From the NCBI RefSeq assembly GCF_902459505.1, contig NC_047095.1, forward strand, positions 115,011,380-115,075,379: a stretch of DNA of 64,000 nt, written 5' to 3'. The notes below the pieces were generated by a model that was not told the DNA's origin, ran no database searches, and worked only from the letters and a program-made list of their open reading frames with translations. The stretch's first letter is position 1. Each line of letters opens with the position of its first letter. The position numbers and the translations under genes are program-made. The stretch comes from Geotrypetes seraphini. Taxonomy: Eukaryota; Chordata; Amphibia; Gymnophiona; Dermophiidae. Shown here piece after piece: positions 23,601 to 30,572 of the stretch.

Positions 23601-24524
23601 AGGGAGGGTGGGATAGAAAGGTGCTGCAGAGGGAAGGCACAAGGGGATGGGTGAGAGGGAAGATAAGATGCTGTACATGGGGGGTGAGGGAAGAGAGAAA
23701 GAGGAAGAATTGGGGTGGAGGAGGGGAAGGGAGAGATGATTGTTGTACCTGAAAAAAATTAAGACATCCCTAATACGTTTTTCCCCCCCCTGTCTTATTT
23801 TTTTTTGGGGGGGGGGAAACACGGTGTTTAAGCAATATTAAGTGCAATTGGAAATATGAACATTACATGAATTGGAGGTCTACGATGCAGCTCCAACCAA
23901 ATACATTCACATCATATCCTGTGAGAGAAAGTGAATGAGCAGGAAACTGCTTGGAGCAACTGAAGTCTTTTCCTCCTCCATAATTTTATTTGAGCAACAA
24001 AATTATGGAAGATTTAATGAAGAAATTAAGACATGACATTATGACAACTGTAGAATGAAATAATATATTGGACTTACTTCATGGTCTTTCTGGAGTATAA
24101 TGAAGAAACTGACACCTACCTTGTATTCCTGCACAGCCTCCTCTGTGGGGTTGACTTTGTGAGATCTGTGATCTTTTCCTTCCTTACAGACGAGACAGAT
24201 TAGTTTCTGATCCTCTGTGCAGAACAATTTTAATTTCTCTTCATGCTTCTCACAAAGTTTTTCTGCTTGGTTGCTTTTAGGCATTTTTTTTGCTATTTCT
24301 GTGATATTTGCCAGCTGCCTGTTAGGTCTGAGGTTTCTCTGCTGAGATGTTTCCCTGCACTGGGGACAGGAGAAATTTATTTCAATCCCTTCCCAGGACT
24401 GATTGATACAGGAACGGCAGAAGTTGTGTCCACAGTCTAAAGATACCGGGTCTGTAAAATAATCCAAACAGATGGAACAAGAAGTTTCTTCTTGTAGACT
24501 CTCAGCCGTGCTGGCAGCAGCCAT
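5627..24524 (-). CDS. TRIM-family E3 ubiquitin ligase, 6 exons seen, SPRY exon beyond left edge
   Basis: Exons in transcript order are 24524-24120, 16822-16727, 13104-12877, 8167-8145, 5917-5799 and 5647-5627. The sizes 405, 96, 228, 23, 119 and 21 bp are the signature exon pattern of class-IV TRIM genes of the TRIM39/RFP-like kind. They join in frame for 297 codons plus one base (phase 1). Domains are RING (Cys16 to Cys56), B-box 2 (Cys91 to His122), a coiled coil from about 130 to 243, then a linker. RING domains transfer ubiquitin from E2 enzymes, and the coiled coil makes antiparallel dimers. The expected PRY-SPRY exon is not found in 1-5626, so it most likely lies outside the window, though loss cannot be excluded. 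The promoter carries an ISRE. Confidence 0.88.
5799..5917 (-). CDS. TRIM exon 5: linker region
   Basis: This 119-bp exon has a TACTCTCAG acceptor and an AAAG|GTAAAA donor. It completes Arg, then reads CQTMEFPRPEAVCTEEEK and ends in LKDVITKYK. That resembles the family linker (C-E-x-V-x-F-x-x-P-E-A-V). It ends in phase 1, as needed for the following exons. Confidence 0.88.
6316..6764. mobile_element. G-rich foldback MITE with 12-bp target duplication
   Basis: The 449-bp element is nearly one long palindrome, centred near 6535. Outer arms carry GCCGACAACTGAGC at left and GCTCAGTTGTCGGCGCG at right; inner arms carry GGGGGGTTGTAACCCCCC and its partner. It is flanked by ACTAAATGTTTG (6304-6315) and ACCAAATGTTTG (6765-6776). 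Superfamily unknown. Confidence 0.75.
6777..7645 (+). mobile_element. CR1 LINE 3' fragment
   Basis: Frames read MKFNVDKCKVMHIGKNN, then [34 protein letters not shown] and FFFTQRIAKLWNALP: CR1 reverse transcriptase thumb and tail, with a frame change near 6960. The 3' end has the family GGGCTGACCCAGTAAGT and ATTCTTAT repeats. It begins directly after the foldback MITE. Confidence 0.88.
7965..8075 (+). repeat. SINE-like fragment
   Basis: CTTGGGCAAGTCACTGAACC, CCTCCATTGCATCAGGTA and AACTTAGATTCTGAG match the tRNA-related SINE core seen at 55262. It ends just upstream of TRIM exon 4. Confidence 0.5.
8145..8167 (-). CDS. TRIM exon 4: 23-bp mini-exon
   Basis: The acceptor is TTTTTTAG and the donor GCAG|GTAC. 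The 23 bp encode DVKATLS plus two bases of an Arg codon. A 23-bp fourth exon encoding D-V-K-x-T-L-S-R is diagnostic of this TRIM class. Confidence 0.88.
8240..8412 (+). mobile_element. L2-type LINE fragment
   Basis: With frame changes the plus strand reads like LKSLHWLPIDL, IKFKLLLLTFKCTHSAAPRY, the HITPLLKSLHWLP region of L2-clade reverse transcriptases. Only this short block remains. Confidence 0.6.
8413..9143. other. TRIM intron 3, nothing recognised
   Basis: Anonymous AT-rich sequence. The last 14 bases (9130-9143, AGTTGTTCAAAGCA) are the left target duplication of the Penelope element that follows. Confidence 0.5.
9443..9496 (-). ncRNA. hammerhead-like motif, left Penelope arm
   Basis: Minus strand: GAGACCC, TTGATAA, extra A, GCAC/GTGC with loop CTTTTC, GAAA, CATG, TC, GGGTC. 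Stem I (GACCC/GGGTC) and stem II pair fully. Stem III is the palindrome ACATGT. Core positions 3 and 8 deviate (TTGATAA), so it is probably weak or dead. Confidence 0.5.
10374..10428 (+). ncRNA. hammerhead-like motif, right Penelope arm
   Basis: Mirror copy of the motif in the left arm, on the plus strand. The base after stem III is T here and C in the left arm; both are allowed at the cleavage position. The same core deviations apply. Confidence 0.5.
10695..11180. other. no feature recognised
   Basis: AT-rich intronic sequence. A minus-strand frame at 10860-11111 has no recognisable domain. AATAAA-like motifs occur, but nothing ties them to a gene. Confidence 0.4.
11185..11620 (+). mobile_element. 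LINE 3' end, L2-type C-terminus
   Basis: The plus strand reads WNNLPDSVHLASSMAVFKSR then LKAHFFEAAFKS, the typical L2-clade C-terminal end. It is followed by an untranslated tail ending around GTAACTGACC. It may be the rest of the element seen at 8240-8412, which shares the family. Confidence 0.65.
11621..12876. other. TRIM intron 3, mostly unrecognised
   Basis: At 12332 the sequence CAGTGGTGTAACTAGG followed by TGGGCCCC resembles the end of a common hAT-type element (to about 12430); the opposite end is not clear. GT-rich runs follow at 12470-12660. No coding exon is seen before TRIM exon 3. Confidence 0.4.
12877..13104 (-). CDS. TRIM exon 3: central coiled coil
   Basis: This 228-bp exon (76 codons, phase 0) begins CETKTKRQKIQFEFKKL and ends KSATELLK|GTGAGA. 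The motif FLNEEQRILFSRLEEEEKEI is the strongly conserved TRIM coiled-coil core. The acceptor AATTAG has a poor polypyrimidine tract, but it is the only one that keeps the frame and family length. Confidence 0.92.
13205..13430 (-). mobile_element. LINE 3' end (CR1-like)
   Basis: The plus strand reads AACATAGTAAATGGCAGAAA, then ACCATCCAGTCTGCCCAA, the reverse complement of the CR1 3' tail. A related tail is at 41155-41280. TRIM exon 3 lies about 100 bp away. Confidence 0.6.
13431..14307. other. TRIM intron 2, nothing recognised
   Basis: Anonymous sequence, AT-rich with no domain-bearing frame and no terminal-repeat structure that I could see. Confidence 0.45.
14308..14440 (+). mobile_element. 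hAT element left end
   Basis: CAGGGGTGTTCAACCTTTTA followed by GCTTCCCTGGGCCGCATTGG is a typical hAT (Charlie-like) 5' terminus. The element breaks off into CR1 sequence and no matching right end is visible. Confidence 0.6.
14480..15035 (+). mobile_element. CR1 LINE 3' end carrying a foreign L1 patch
   Basis: The first part reads TRTRGHGLKLRGDKFRTN, then FCFTQRVVDTWNALPEEVI, the CR1 C-terminus. The last part (about 14962-15035) is the CR1 tail, CCGGACTTGATGGACCTAAG and CTTATGTTCTTATG. Between them 14787-14960 is not CR1 but matches the L1/Tx1 element at 15737-15915. Confidence 0.75.
14787..14960 (+). mobile_element. L1/Tx1 patch duplicated inside the CR1
   Basis: This segment matches 15737-15915 at nearly every base (ACTGCTTTCACAAT, TTGACCACTGCAG, TTGCCAGATAATGTGGTGC) apart from a short internal deletion and a few substitutions. 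The source element lies only about 780 bp downstream. Confidence 0.8.
15040..16650 (+). mobile_element. L1/Tx1-clade LINE, 5'-truncated
   Basis: Frames read LVQRFLWVGK, then (15537-16349) an open 270-codon stretch with FWEQHYKLVLRLYISSKR and the zinc-knuckle-like CPKCNCPEAGLGHMVWSCP, the C-terminal domain of L1/Tx1 ORF2. The 3' end is AT-rich (CAATAAAAATTATTTGAC near 16621-16640), about 75 bp from TRIM exon 2. The 5' half and ORF1 are missing. Confidence 0.85.
16727..16822 (-). CDS. TRIM exon 2: 96-bp coiled-coil exon
   Basis: The exon is exactly 96 bp, the conserved size in this TRIM class. It encodes EKYEIQLDPLRKKLREILE and then a Lys/Glu-rich helix ending AEKLK. The TTCACAG acceptor and GAAG|GTATGT donor keep phase 0. 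The charged heptad pattern fits the start of the coiled coil. Confidence 0.9.
16823..17561. other. TRIM intron 1, mostly unrecognised
   Basis: Anonymous intron sequence. The stretch 17380-17553 and 19134-19320 may be two halves of one LINE or SINE 3' region split by the hAT element between them; the second half ends CAGGGAATAAATTAATTAAT. Confidence 0.4.
17562..19125. mobile_element. hAT-type non-autonomous element, TAGTGCTGCCC family
   Basis: Termini TAGTGCTGCCCGATTC and GAATAGGGCAGCACTA are inverted repeats. The flanks CTAGATAC (17554-17561) and TTAGATAA (19126-19133) are an 8-bp target duplication with two changes, as in hAT. The interior is GA-rich and gives long stop-poor minus-strand frames that are not genes. 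The same family is at 49515-50698. Confidence 0.8.
19333..20600 (-). mobile_element. CR1 LINE, reverse transcriptase and 3' end
   Basis: Minus-strand frames 20482-20198 ([31 protein letters not shown]) and 20191-19439 (250 codons) give the palm with the FADDAK box, thumb and tail. Upstream, [15 protein letters not shown] is visible to about 20500. The 3' end is the AGAAACATA repeat at 19333. The two frames are offset near 20195. 5'-truncated near 20600. Confidence 0.92.
20814..21689. mobile_element. Tc1/mariner-type non-autonomous element
   Basis: Terminal inverted repeats CTGTATATACTCGAATATAA and TTATATTCGAGTATATACAG are flanked by TA on both sides. The interior (about 870 bp) is C-rich with no transposase. 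TA duplication and TIRs support Tc1/mariner; the exact family is not known. Confidence 0.78.
21690..22037. other. short LINE remnant and unrecognised sequence
   Basis: AGCTTGGTTTAAGAAAGGTTT at 21726 is a CR1-like scrap (F-K-K-G-L-D). The rest shows nothing. Confidence 0.4.
22038..22235 (-). mobile_element. CR1 3' end
   Basis: AACATAAGAACAGCCACACT, GGGTCAGACCAATGGTCCAT and GCAGTGGCTTCCCCCATG are the reverse complement of the CR1 3' untranslated end also seen at 7470-7640. Confidence 0.8.
22427..23826. mobile_element. DNA transposon with GAAAATAAGCCC ends, split by CR1
   Basis: The left end is ACCCTGTTTTCCCGAAAATA. The right end, reversed, starts CACCGTGTTTCCCCCC and contains AAATAAGACAGGG. 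This TIR type is common in tetrapod non-autonomous Tc1/mariner-like elements. Inside lie the CR1 at 22444-23263 and GC-rich interior. Confidence 0.6.
22444..23263 (+). mobile_element. internally deleted CR1 with 9-bp target duplication
   Basis: A 189-codon frame (22565-23134) has VESDEEKATVLNKYFCSVFT, the domain before the reverse transcriptase, and [20 protein letters not shown]. It then jumps at about 23080 to the CR1 3' tail (GACTGGATGGACCATTCAGG). The flanks TAAGCCCTA (22435-22443, 23264-23272) are direct repeats, so the deleted form itself was probably inserted. Confidence 0.82.
23827..24119. other. TRIM intron 1, 5' part
   Basis: Nothing recognised between the right transposon end and the TRIM exon 1 donor. 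Confidence 0.5.
24120..24524 (-). CDS. TRIM exon 1: RING finger and B-box 2
   Basis: The start context is GATCATGG. The 135 codons hold the RING ligands C16, C19, C31, H33, C36, C39, C53 and C56, spaced as in E3 ligases. The B-box 2 ligands C91, H94, C102, D105, C110, C113, H119 and H122 are all present, so both zinc modules look functional. The exon ends VQEYK|GTAGGT in phase 0, as TRIM exon 1 normally does. Confidence 0.95.
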
Positions 24525-24550
24525 GATCCCCAGAAAAGGACAGAAGCTTT

Positions 24551-24562
24551 AGTTTCACTTTC
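24551..24562 (-). promoter_or_regulatory. interferon-stimulated response element (ISRE) of the TRIM gene
   Basis: The minus strand reads GAAAGTGAAACT, a perfect match to the ISRE consensus GAAANNGAAACT bound by ISGF3 and IRF factors. It lies 27 nt upstream of the TRIM ATG, probably in the proximal promoter or 5' UTR. Many TRIM genes are interferon induced, so this fits the gene. No TATA box is seen. Confidence 0.65.
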
Positions 24563-24662
24563 ATTTCCGGTAAATCAGCTTCAGAGAATGGGAGTGGCTT
24601 CCCTTCGTTGAGCAATATTTTCCCTACAGGCTGATTAAATTTACAAAATCCACATCCTATCC

Positions 24663-24948
24663 CAGTGGTCTCAAACTCAAATTCTTTGCAGGACCACATT
24701 TTGGATTTGTAGGTACTTGGGGGGCCTCAGAAAAAATAGTCTTATTAAAGAAATGACAATTTTGCATGAGGTAAAACTCTTTATAGTTTATAAATCTTTC
24801 CTTTTGGCTAAGTCTTAATAATAATATTGTAATGTGCTGCTAAAAAGACATATGATAAAGAAACTGTTTTATTTTACTTTTGTGATGATGATAAACATAC
24901 CGAGGGCCTCAAAATAGTACCTGGCAGGCCGTGAGTTTGAGACCACTG
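24663..24948. mobile_element. hAT MITE in the TRIM upstream region
   Basis: CAGTGGTCTCAAACTCA and TGAGTTTGAGACCACTG are near-perfect ends. Both flanks are TCCTATCC (24655-24662, 24949-24956), an exact 8-bp duplication. The 286-bp AT-rich element lies 139 bp upstream of the TRIM ATG. Confidence 0.9.
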
Positions 24949-25278
24949 TCCTATCCCCATTAGCAGAGATGCCATGTTACCCAGTTCCGGCCTAGAGATT
25001 TTGGGATAGTCCTGGATCTTTTGGGATAGTCCTGGGTCTTTTGGCAGGATCAGGCACTACAAATCTCACAGTCTTTTGGGATTTAAGTTCAAAACTAGAA
25101 CTGGCAAAAGGTCTCCAGCCTGGACCTGGGCAACTTGGTATCTCAAAAGAGGAACAGAAGAGCAAAAAACTCTATGGATACAAACACACACCAACAACAG
25201 AGTGGGCGGTGAACCAATGGCAAAATATGTCCAAAGGCAAGTACAAATGAAAAGCCTTTATTGGGTCTTTATCACAAT

Positions 25279-25325
25279 GTCTCAACACGAGATGTGTTAT
25301 AGCCATAAGGCCTACCTCAGGAGTT
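25279..25325 (-). ncRNA. degenerate hammerhead-like motif
   Basis: Minus strand: CTGAGGT, A, GGCC/GGCT, ATAAC where GAAAC is expected, then ACAC and GTGTT. The fold is recognisable but the GAAA box is changed, so it is likely inactive. Confidence 0.4.
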
Positions 25326-25473
25326 CCAGTGTTGGTTTCTCACTGTGATCATGAATTCAACGGAGAAAAATGGAACACCAAAATAGACTTCTTGGGTTTC
25401 TTTCTAGCAGTAGACTAGTTTGGTGATCCATTTTTCTCCATTGAGTTCATGATCACAGTGATATACCAACACT

Positions 25474-25525
25474 AGGCCTTCTGAGGCAGGCTATATGGCT
25501 GAAACACAACTCGTTGTCAAGTTAT
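25474..25525 (+). ncRNA. hammerhead-like motif
   Basis: Plus strand: CTGAGGC, AGGC TATAT GGCT, GAAAC, ACAACTCGTTGTC. GAAA is intact, stem III (ACAAC/GTTGT) pairs and ends in C. Position 9 is C instead of A. Confidence 0.45.
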
Positions 25526-25904
25526 TGTGATATAGACCCAATAAAGGCTCTTCATTTGCACTTCATCTTCACCTTTGGAAATTCTTGCCATTGGTTCACC
25601 ACCAACTCTGCTTAATATCTCTACATCAGCATCCCAGTCCTGCCACTTATTAAAAAAAGGATAATCTTCAAAGTTGTGAGGGCAGATGCAAAGTCAGCAG
25701 GAACTTTAAGAAGAGCTACTATGCAAGCCAAGAGTAACCCTTTGTTTGATCTTGGCAAACAAGGCCCAGGGGCCATACAATGATATATACCTTACAATTT
25801 GTTGACAGACATTGGACATTGCAATTAAACTAAACAATGCACATTGTTTCAATAGAAATATGACTAATATCATTATACTTATGAAGGAAATGCAGGAGAA
25901 GCAG

Positions 25905-26600
25905 CAATAATTTTAGAGCCGTATTCTCAAAATGCACGTTGGATGCTAAACAGGATTGTTTTCAATGTTTTTTGGAAGGGCAACAGGTTGTCTATTGATC
26001 TGATGTGAAGAAGTTGATTCCATAGCTTTAGCACTGTATGTAAGTAAGCATATTCGCTTACGAGCACCTTCTAATTGGAGAAGTTTGGTTGGGGGAAAAC
26101 AGAATCGATTTTCTAGTTGTGATCAAAGTGGCCTTTTGGGGTGATATATGGGAAGCTTTGCTATCATGTAATGAGGGACCTTACCATGGAAGAGCTTGAT
26201 AGCTATCATAAGAATCTTGAAAATACCTCGCTTTTTGATTGGAAACTAATGAACTTCACTCAACGCGGCAGAGATGTGATCAAAAGGATCTAGCTTTTTT
26301 TTTTTAAAGCCTCACAGCTGCATTTTGTACTTTTTGCAGACTTTTTTGGTCTTTGTCTGATACTTCAAATCCTGTAAATGTGTTAATTTCAGTCTTGCCC
26401 ACTTGATATTTAGTAACTGCAAATAATCTCTTATGTGTGTTACTCAGGTGTCTCATTTATGGAATTTGCTACTGTTGACAATCCAAAATAAAATGAGTTT
26501 TTAAAATATATCCTTGAAGTGTTATAGAAACAATTAGTATTTATTTTTAATGTTTCATACCCAGTCTTAAAAGCAGGCCAAGGCATTTTACAAAACTAGT
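25905..26600 (-). mobile_element. L2-type LINE 3' fragment, decayed
   Basis: The reversed pattern (TGATTCCATAGCTTTAGCAC, GGAAGCTTTGCTATCATG, CCTCACAGCTGCATTTTGTA) parallels the L2 copies at 44938 and 51160, where the same order of blocks encodes the C-terminus. No frame is intact. Confidence 0.5.
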
Positions 26601-26792
26601 AGTATGTGTAAGCTTGAAATCTTTTGGTGGCCCTCACAGCTTTCTCGTACTCACACTGCAGCCCTTTACGTGAAAAAGATTGAAGACCACTGTCTTACAG
26701 TATTCTGCAAGTTATAACTGGGAACCCTGCTCATATATATCCACCCTCCCCTCCATAGGTATACACTAGTGTACGAGGGTGGCTTAAGAAGA

Positions 26793-26865
26793 TTTTTTGT
26801 TTTTTGTAATAAATCTTTATTGATTTTCAAATAACAACAATGCAAAACATATGAATCTGAACGTA
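26793..26865 (-). mobile_element. L1/Tx1 3' tail scrap
   Basis: TAATAAATCTTTATTGATTT then CAAATAACAACAATGCAAA is the reverse complement of an L1/Tx1 3' end like those at 61360 and 63085. Confidence 0.5.
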
Positions 26866-26995
26866 AAAAGTTTGTTAAAAGAGCAGGTTAAACAACGAAG
26901 TCTCCATCGAGGATTATACATCCAGTGAGTTTCCAGTTTTTTTTCATATTGTAGGAAAAATATGATATGCAAAAACTGGAAACTAAGGGGCTCAT

Positions 26996-28046
26996 AATCG
27001 AAAGAGAAAAACGTCCAAAAACCGGCCTAAGTCGGCACTTGGACGAACATTTCTCAAAAACGTCCAAGCGCCGATAATCAAACTGGGTTTTGGACGTATT
27101 TCTAAACAACTTAGACCCTCATAGTGCCACTCAACGTCCAAAGCTAAACGGGGAGTTTCAGGAGGCGGGTCGAGGGCGGGAGTTGGGCGGGACAGGGGAC
27201 GGCTTAGACTTAGTCGTACAGCATGTATAACCGAAAGTGTAACAACAGAGCCTAGACGAAACCTGGACGTTTTGACTTAGACCATCTCAAACATGGTCTA
27301 AGCCACACAAAACCACCTAAACTCACCAGATAAGCACTGAAAACACATAATACAGACCCCCACACACTACCCCAGTGATCACCAACACCCCCCCACCCCT
27401 ATAAAAATTTTAATCATAACTTTAAATTTAAGCCTCCAGACTATCATCACCTGGCCGCCTGGCATAGGAAAGCCTAGTCGTCCAGCACAGAGGTAGCTTA
27501 AGTCATCCTGGGGGTGGGTTTGGGACCCATAGAAAGGAGAACCCATGCCCATAAGCCCCTGTAATTACTGCTTTGACACTGCCCCTGCAGCCATAAGGGC
27601 TATTGGGGTGGTAGCTAAGTAGGTCTAATGGATTCTGGAGGTGGTTTGGGGGGCTCACCGTCACCTATAAGGGAGCTGTAGTGAGGAGAAGCCATGGCAC
27701 CCTGTTTGTGAAGGTCACAGCAGTGCCCTGTAAGGTACCCCACTATTTAGGTGCAATGTCTGGATGTTCTGTCCATCACTTTGCAGGCCCCTCCCACGTC
27801 CAACAGGGCTTGTTCTAGACGTTTTTGACTTGGACGGATAGTTGGACGAAAATGTGCTTTAAAGATCGACGTTTTAGCGACTTGGATGATCAGATCTGCA
27901 GGATGTATAATTGGACGATTTTCGAAAGTCAAAACAAGTTGGACGTCTCTTTTGAAAATGTGCCTTAGGCTCTTTTTGACTGTGGACGACTTGCGGGATG
28001 GACATAAACGGACTTAGACGTCCCTTTCGATTATGCCCCTCCGTGG
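26996..28046. mobile_element. DNA transposon of the AAACGTCCAA family, best copy
   Basis: The ends GGGGCTCATAATCGAAAG and CTTTCGATTATGCCCC are inverted repeats. Subterminal GGACG/CGTCC words recur many times on both sides, like transposase-binding repeats. No coding frame. Related pieces lie at 3655-5080, 38340-38460 and 53140-53260. Confidence 0.7.
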
Positions 28047-28229
28047 GTATAGCCCTCGATGGAGACTATGTTGTTTAACTTGCTTTTTTTTTTAACAAAC
28101 TTTTCAAACCACCTTCGTCTATCACACGGATTGTTACAGAATTCACCAAAATTCACTGAAATTCACAAAAAGGGCACTTATTGATATAATAGTTGCCACT
28201 CTACATATCAGTACTTCTGCAAATTGATC

Positions 28230-28735
28230 CCATGGTTATAAGGTATATACAATCTGCTCTTTATGCCAGTAGAACTCTGGAATAACCTCACATCTCCGCT
28301 CAGAGTTTCAAGTTCCCTCCAATCCTTCCGCAAACACCTGAAAATTTGGCTCTTTTCAAAAATCTAACACTTCCCTCTTTTTGGTTTCCTGTCCCTCTTT
28401 ATCTTCCTAGCTCCTTTCCTATAACCCTTCATTGTAGCTCCTTTTCAACCTAACCCTGTAAACCGTGCTGAGCTCTACACTTGTGGAGATGGCGCGGTAT
28501 ACAAACCTAAGGTTTAGTTTAGTTTAGGAGTCTCTTTGCACATGAAACTGTGGGTTTTTTGTGACTGTCTGGGATATTTGTTCTCCTCTGAATGTCTCTC
28601 TTTTTTTTTTTTTCTTTATTTGTATTTAGCTCATGTCTTTCCAAGTAGTTCAAACTAGTTATGTTTTTCTTAGAAGAGATTCCCCTCTGCTCCAGAAACT
28701 AAGAGGGAGAAAAAGGTTTTCATTATTCAGCATAG
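28230..28735. repeat. paralogous flank block, copy A (with an L2 inserted)
   Basis: CAATCTGCTCTTTATGCCAG, TTCTCCTCTGAATGTC, TTTAGCTCATGTCTTTCCAA and CTGCTCCAGAAACTAAGAGG correspond in order to 60780-61040. In this copy an L2 3' end is inserted after 28270. It begins about 1.8 kb past the BTN-like stop, so it is probably a duplicated gene flank. Confidence 0.7.
28270..28530 (+). mobile_element. L2 LINE 3' end
   Basis: The frame reads VELWNNLTSPLRVSSSLQSF then RKHLKIWLFSK, the L2 C-terminus. The tail ends in a GTTTAGTTTAG repeat. It is absent from the paralogous block at 60780. Confidence 0.75.
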
Positions 28736-28746
28736 GGGATCCTCAC

Positions 28747-29047
28747 ATTCCTCACATCTGATCCCATCACCCTCACTGTTTCAGTGAGACCCCTCCTCTC
28801 ATTCACAGGCTCTAAACCCATCTCTGTCACTGAGACTACTCCTTACATTCACTAGATCTAATCCCATCAATTACTCTCACTTTACCACTGAGACCCCTTT
28901 TTACATTCACTGTCTCTAATCCCATCACCCTCACTGTTTCAGTGAGACCCCTTCTCACATTCATAGGCTCTAATACCATCTCTATCACTCTTACTATGTC
29001 ACTGAGACCTCTCCTCCTATTCATTCTCTAATCCCATCTGTCACTTT
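28747..29047. repeat. minisatellite, about 55-60-bp unit
   Basis: About six imperfect copies of a unit containing TCTAATCCCATC, CACTGTTTCAGTGAGACC and CTCACATTCA. Further copies appear at 29765-29865, so the array was split by the insertion between them. Confidence 0.82.
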
Positions 29048-29049
29048 GG

Positions 29050-29762
29050 GCTAGATTCACAAAGCAAACCGAACGTGTACCAATCGGTTTGTGACCCCTG
29101 TGCAACCAGTTTTCCTTCCGGTCCAATTCACTAACCTCTCCAACGATACGCTTCCAATCCGTGCATGCAAATGAGGGGCAATGCATGCAAAATAGACAGG
29201 GACGCGATTTACCAAAGAAATTTTGGACTGGCTGATCAACCCAAGAAGTGACTGCTGGGGATGTTCACAACATCTTTCCGACTCTCCAGCTTCATTGAAG
29301 CCCTGCTCTCTGCACGCCCTGCTCTCTGCTGCCCCGAATCTCTCCTGCCTGCCCCCCGATGCTCTTCCCCGGATCTCTCCTGCCTGCTCTGCCCTGAATC
29401 ACCGCCCTGCTCGTCCCCGGATTTCTCCTGCCTGCCACCCTGAATCTCTCCTGCCCTTCCCCGCACTGCGAGCCCATGGTTTTAACCCAAGGGTTGAATT
29501 TTTTTTGTATTTGAATTTGTCGGGCCTGCTGGGATCAGTCACAGATCGCCCTCTTTAGACAGGTTAGTGAATTTAGCCCAGGGGTAGGGAACTCCGGCCC
29601 TCGAGAGCCATATTCCAGTCGGGTTTTCAGAATTTCCCCAATGAATATGCATGCGATCTATTTGCAGGCACTGCTTTCAATGCATATTCATTGGGGAAAT
29701 CCTGAATACCCAACTGGAATACAGTTCTCGAGGACCGGAGTTCCCTATCCCTGATCTAGCCC
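29050..29762. mobile_element. DNA transposon with GGGCTAGATTCAC ends
   Basis: The left end is GGGCTAGATTCACAAAG. The right end, once the nested MITE (29579-29753) is ignored, is GTGAATCTAGCCC, with TTT on each flank. The interior is rich in CTGCC runs. A related left end starts at 63372. Superfamily not settled (PIF/Harbinger possible). Confidence 0.6.
29579..29753. mobile_element. hAT-type MITE (175 bp)
   Basis: The ends CAGGGGTAGGGAACTCCGG and CCGGAGTTCCCTATCCCTG are inverted repeats. Flanks ATTTAGCC and ATCTAGCC form an 8-bp duplication with one change. The core TTCCCCAATGAATATGCATG is shared with the MITE at 43703. Confidence 0.88.
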
Positions 29763-29864
29763 TTTGTCAATAAGATCCCTGCTCACAGTCACAGATTCTA
29801 AACCCACCTCTATCACTTTCGCTATTTCATTGTTTCCAAATTCTCAGGCTCTAATCCCACATCT

Positions 29865-30467
29865 CAAGCTTTTAATGAAACTTCATTCATTTTCTTTTGA
29901 ATTCATGATTATTTTATTGTCCTTAAAATTTTTTGCTTTGTATATTTATTCGTTTATTTCTAAAGTTTCTCCACTGCCTATAACTGAGCGGTTAACAACT
30001 AAAACATTGACAATAGTTAATAGACAGTACATTTGCAAAATGCATTCAAATTACATCACAATTACATAGTAATTTAATCCTCTTAAAATAGTATCAAAAG
30101 CTCAATGATTTTACACATTAACCCTTACCACTAAATAAATTGCAACAATCACAGTTCAGGTGTCTTATTAAATATACCTACCAATATAATTTCAGGAAAT
30201 AACCTCCACAAACAGTTGTGTCTTTAGAATCTTTCTGAAATGTAAACGGTCAGAACAGGTCCTCATGATGCCAGAGAGTGTAGTGTACAGCGTACAATGC
30301 TGTGGACGTCCAGCTGCTCTATACGTAGAAATTAGTAGTAGTAGTAATACTAAATCTGGAAAATCAGATGACAGGTTGTGTATAATGAACCTGAACTTGA
30401 GAGCTTACAGGTGACACTCTCTCTATTCCTTCCAATCCAGATCTGAAAAATCAACTTTCAGATTCGA
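29865..30467. other. intergenic, LINE/SINE tails only
   Basis: About 29940-30060 resembles a LINE 3' tail on the minus strand (TTTATTCGTTTATTTCTAAAG). About 30262-30355 is the 3' part of the SINE at 55262 (GTGTACAGCGTACAATGCTG, TAGTAGTAGTAGTAA). Nothing else recognised. Confidence 0.45.
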
Positions 30468-30473
30468 TTTATT
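30468..30473 (-). promoter_or_regulatory. candidate polyadenylation signal of the BTN-like gene
   Basis: AATAAA on the minus strand lies about 100 nt after the BTN-like stop codon. It is a perfect hexamer at a plausible distance, but AATAAA is common in AT-rich sequence and no transcript end can be seen. Confidence 0.4.
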
Positions 30474-30572
30474 CATGTATTTTAAAAATGTCTTTCCCTC
30501 CTAAAACCTCGGCGAGTCATAGCATAACATACATAAATTCATATAAAGTTTAGATCCCTAAGCCCAGCTCTC

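Larger units (their letters stand above)
25196..25617. mobile_element. Penelope-like inverted terminal arms, no coding region
   Basis: About 25196-25382 is the reverse complement of 25421-25617 with moderate divergence (shared GTGAACCAATGGC, GCCTTTATTGGGTCT, TCACTGTGATCATGAA). A loop of about 40 bp separates them. Each arm bears a hammerhead-like motif. The endonuclease region is absent. Confidence 0.68.
26774..28116. mobile_element. mariner-type foldback, nested host of two other elements
   Basis: The left end TACGAGGGTGGCTTAAG and the reversed right end ACGAAGGTGGTTTGAAAAG match mariner-type termini. Inner arms also pair: TTTGTTAAAAGAGCAGG with its partner at about 28075-28098, and GTCTCCATCGAGG with CCTCGATGGAGAC. 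An L1 tail (about 26793-26865) and another DNA transposon (26996-28046) are inserted into it. Confidence 0.6.

Noticed and set aside
24502-24699. 65-codon minus-strand frame overlapping the TRIM start as an upstream coding exon
   Set aside because: It is out of frame with the RING exon and runs into the hAT MITE; the region is better read as promoter or 5' UTR with the ISRE.
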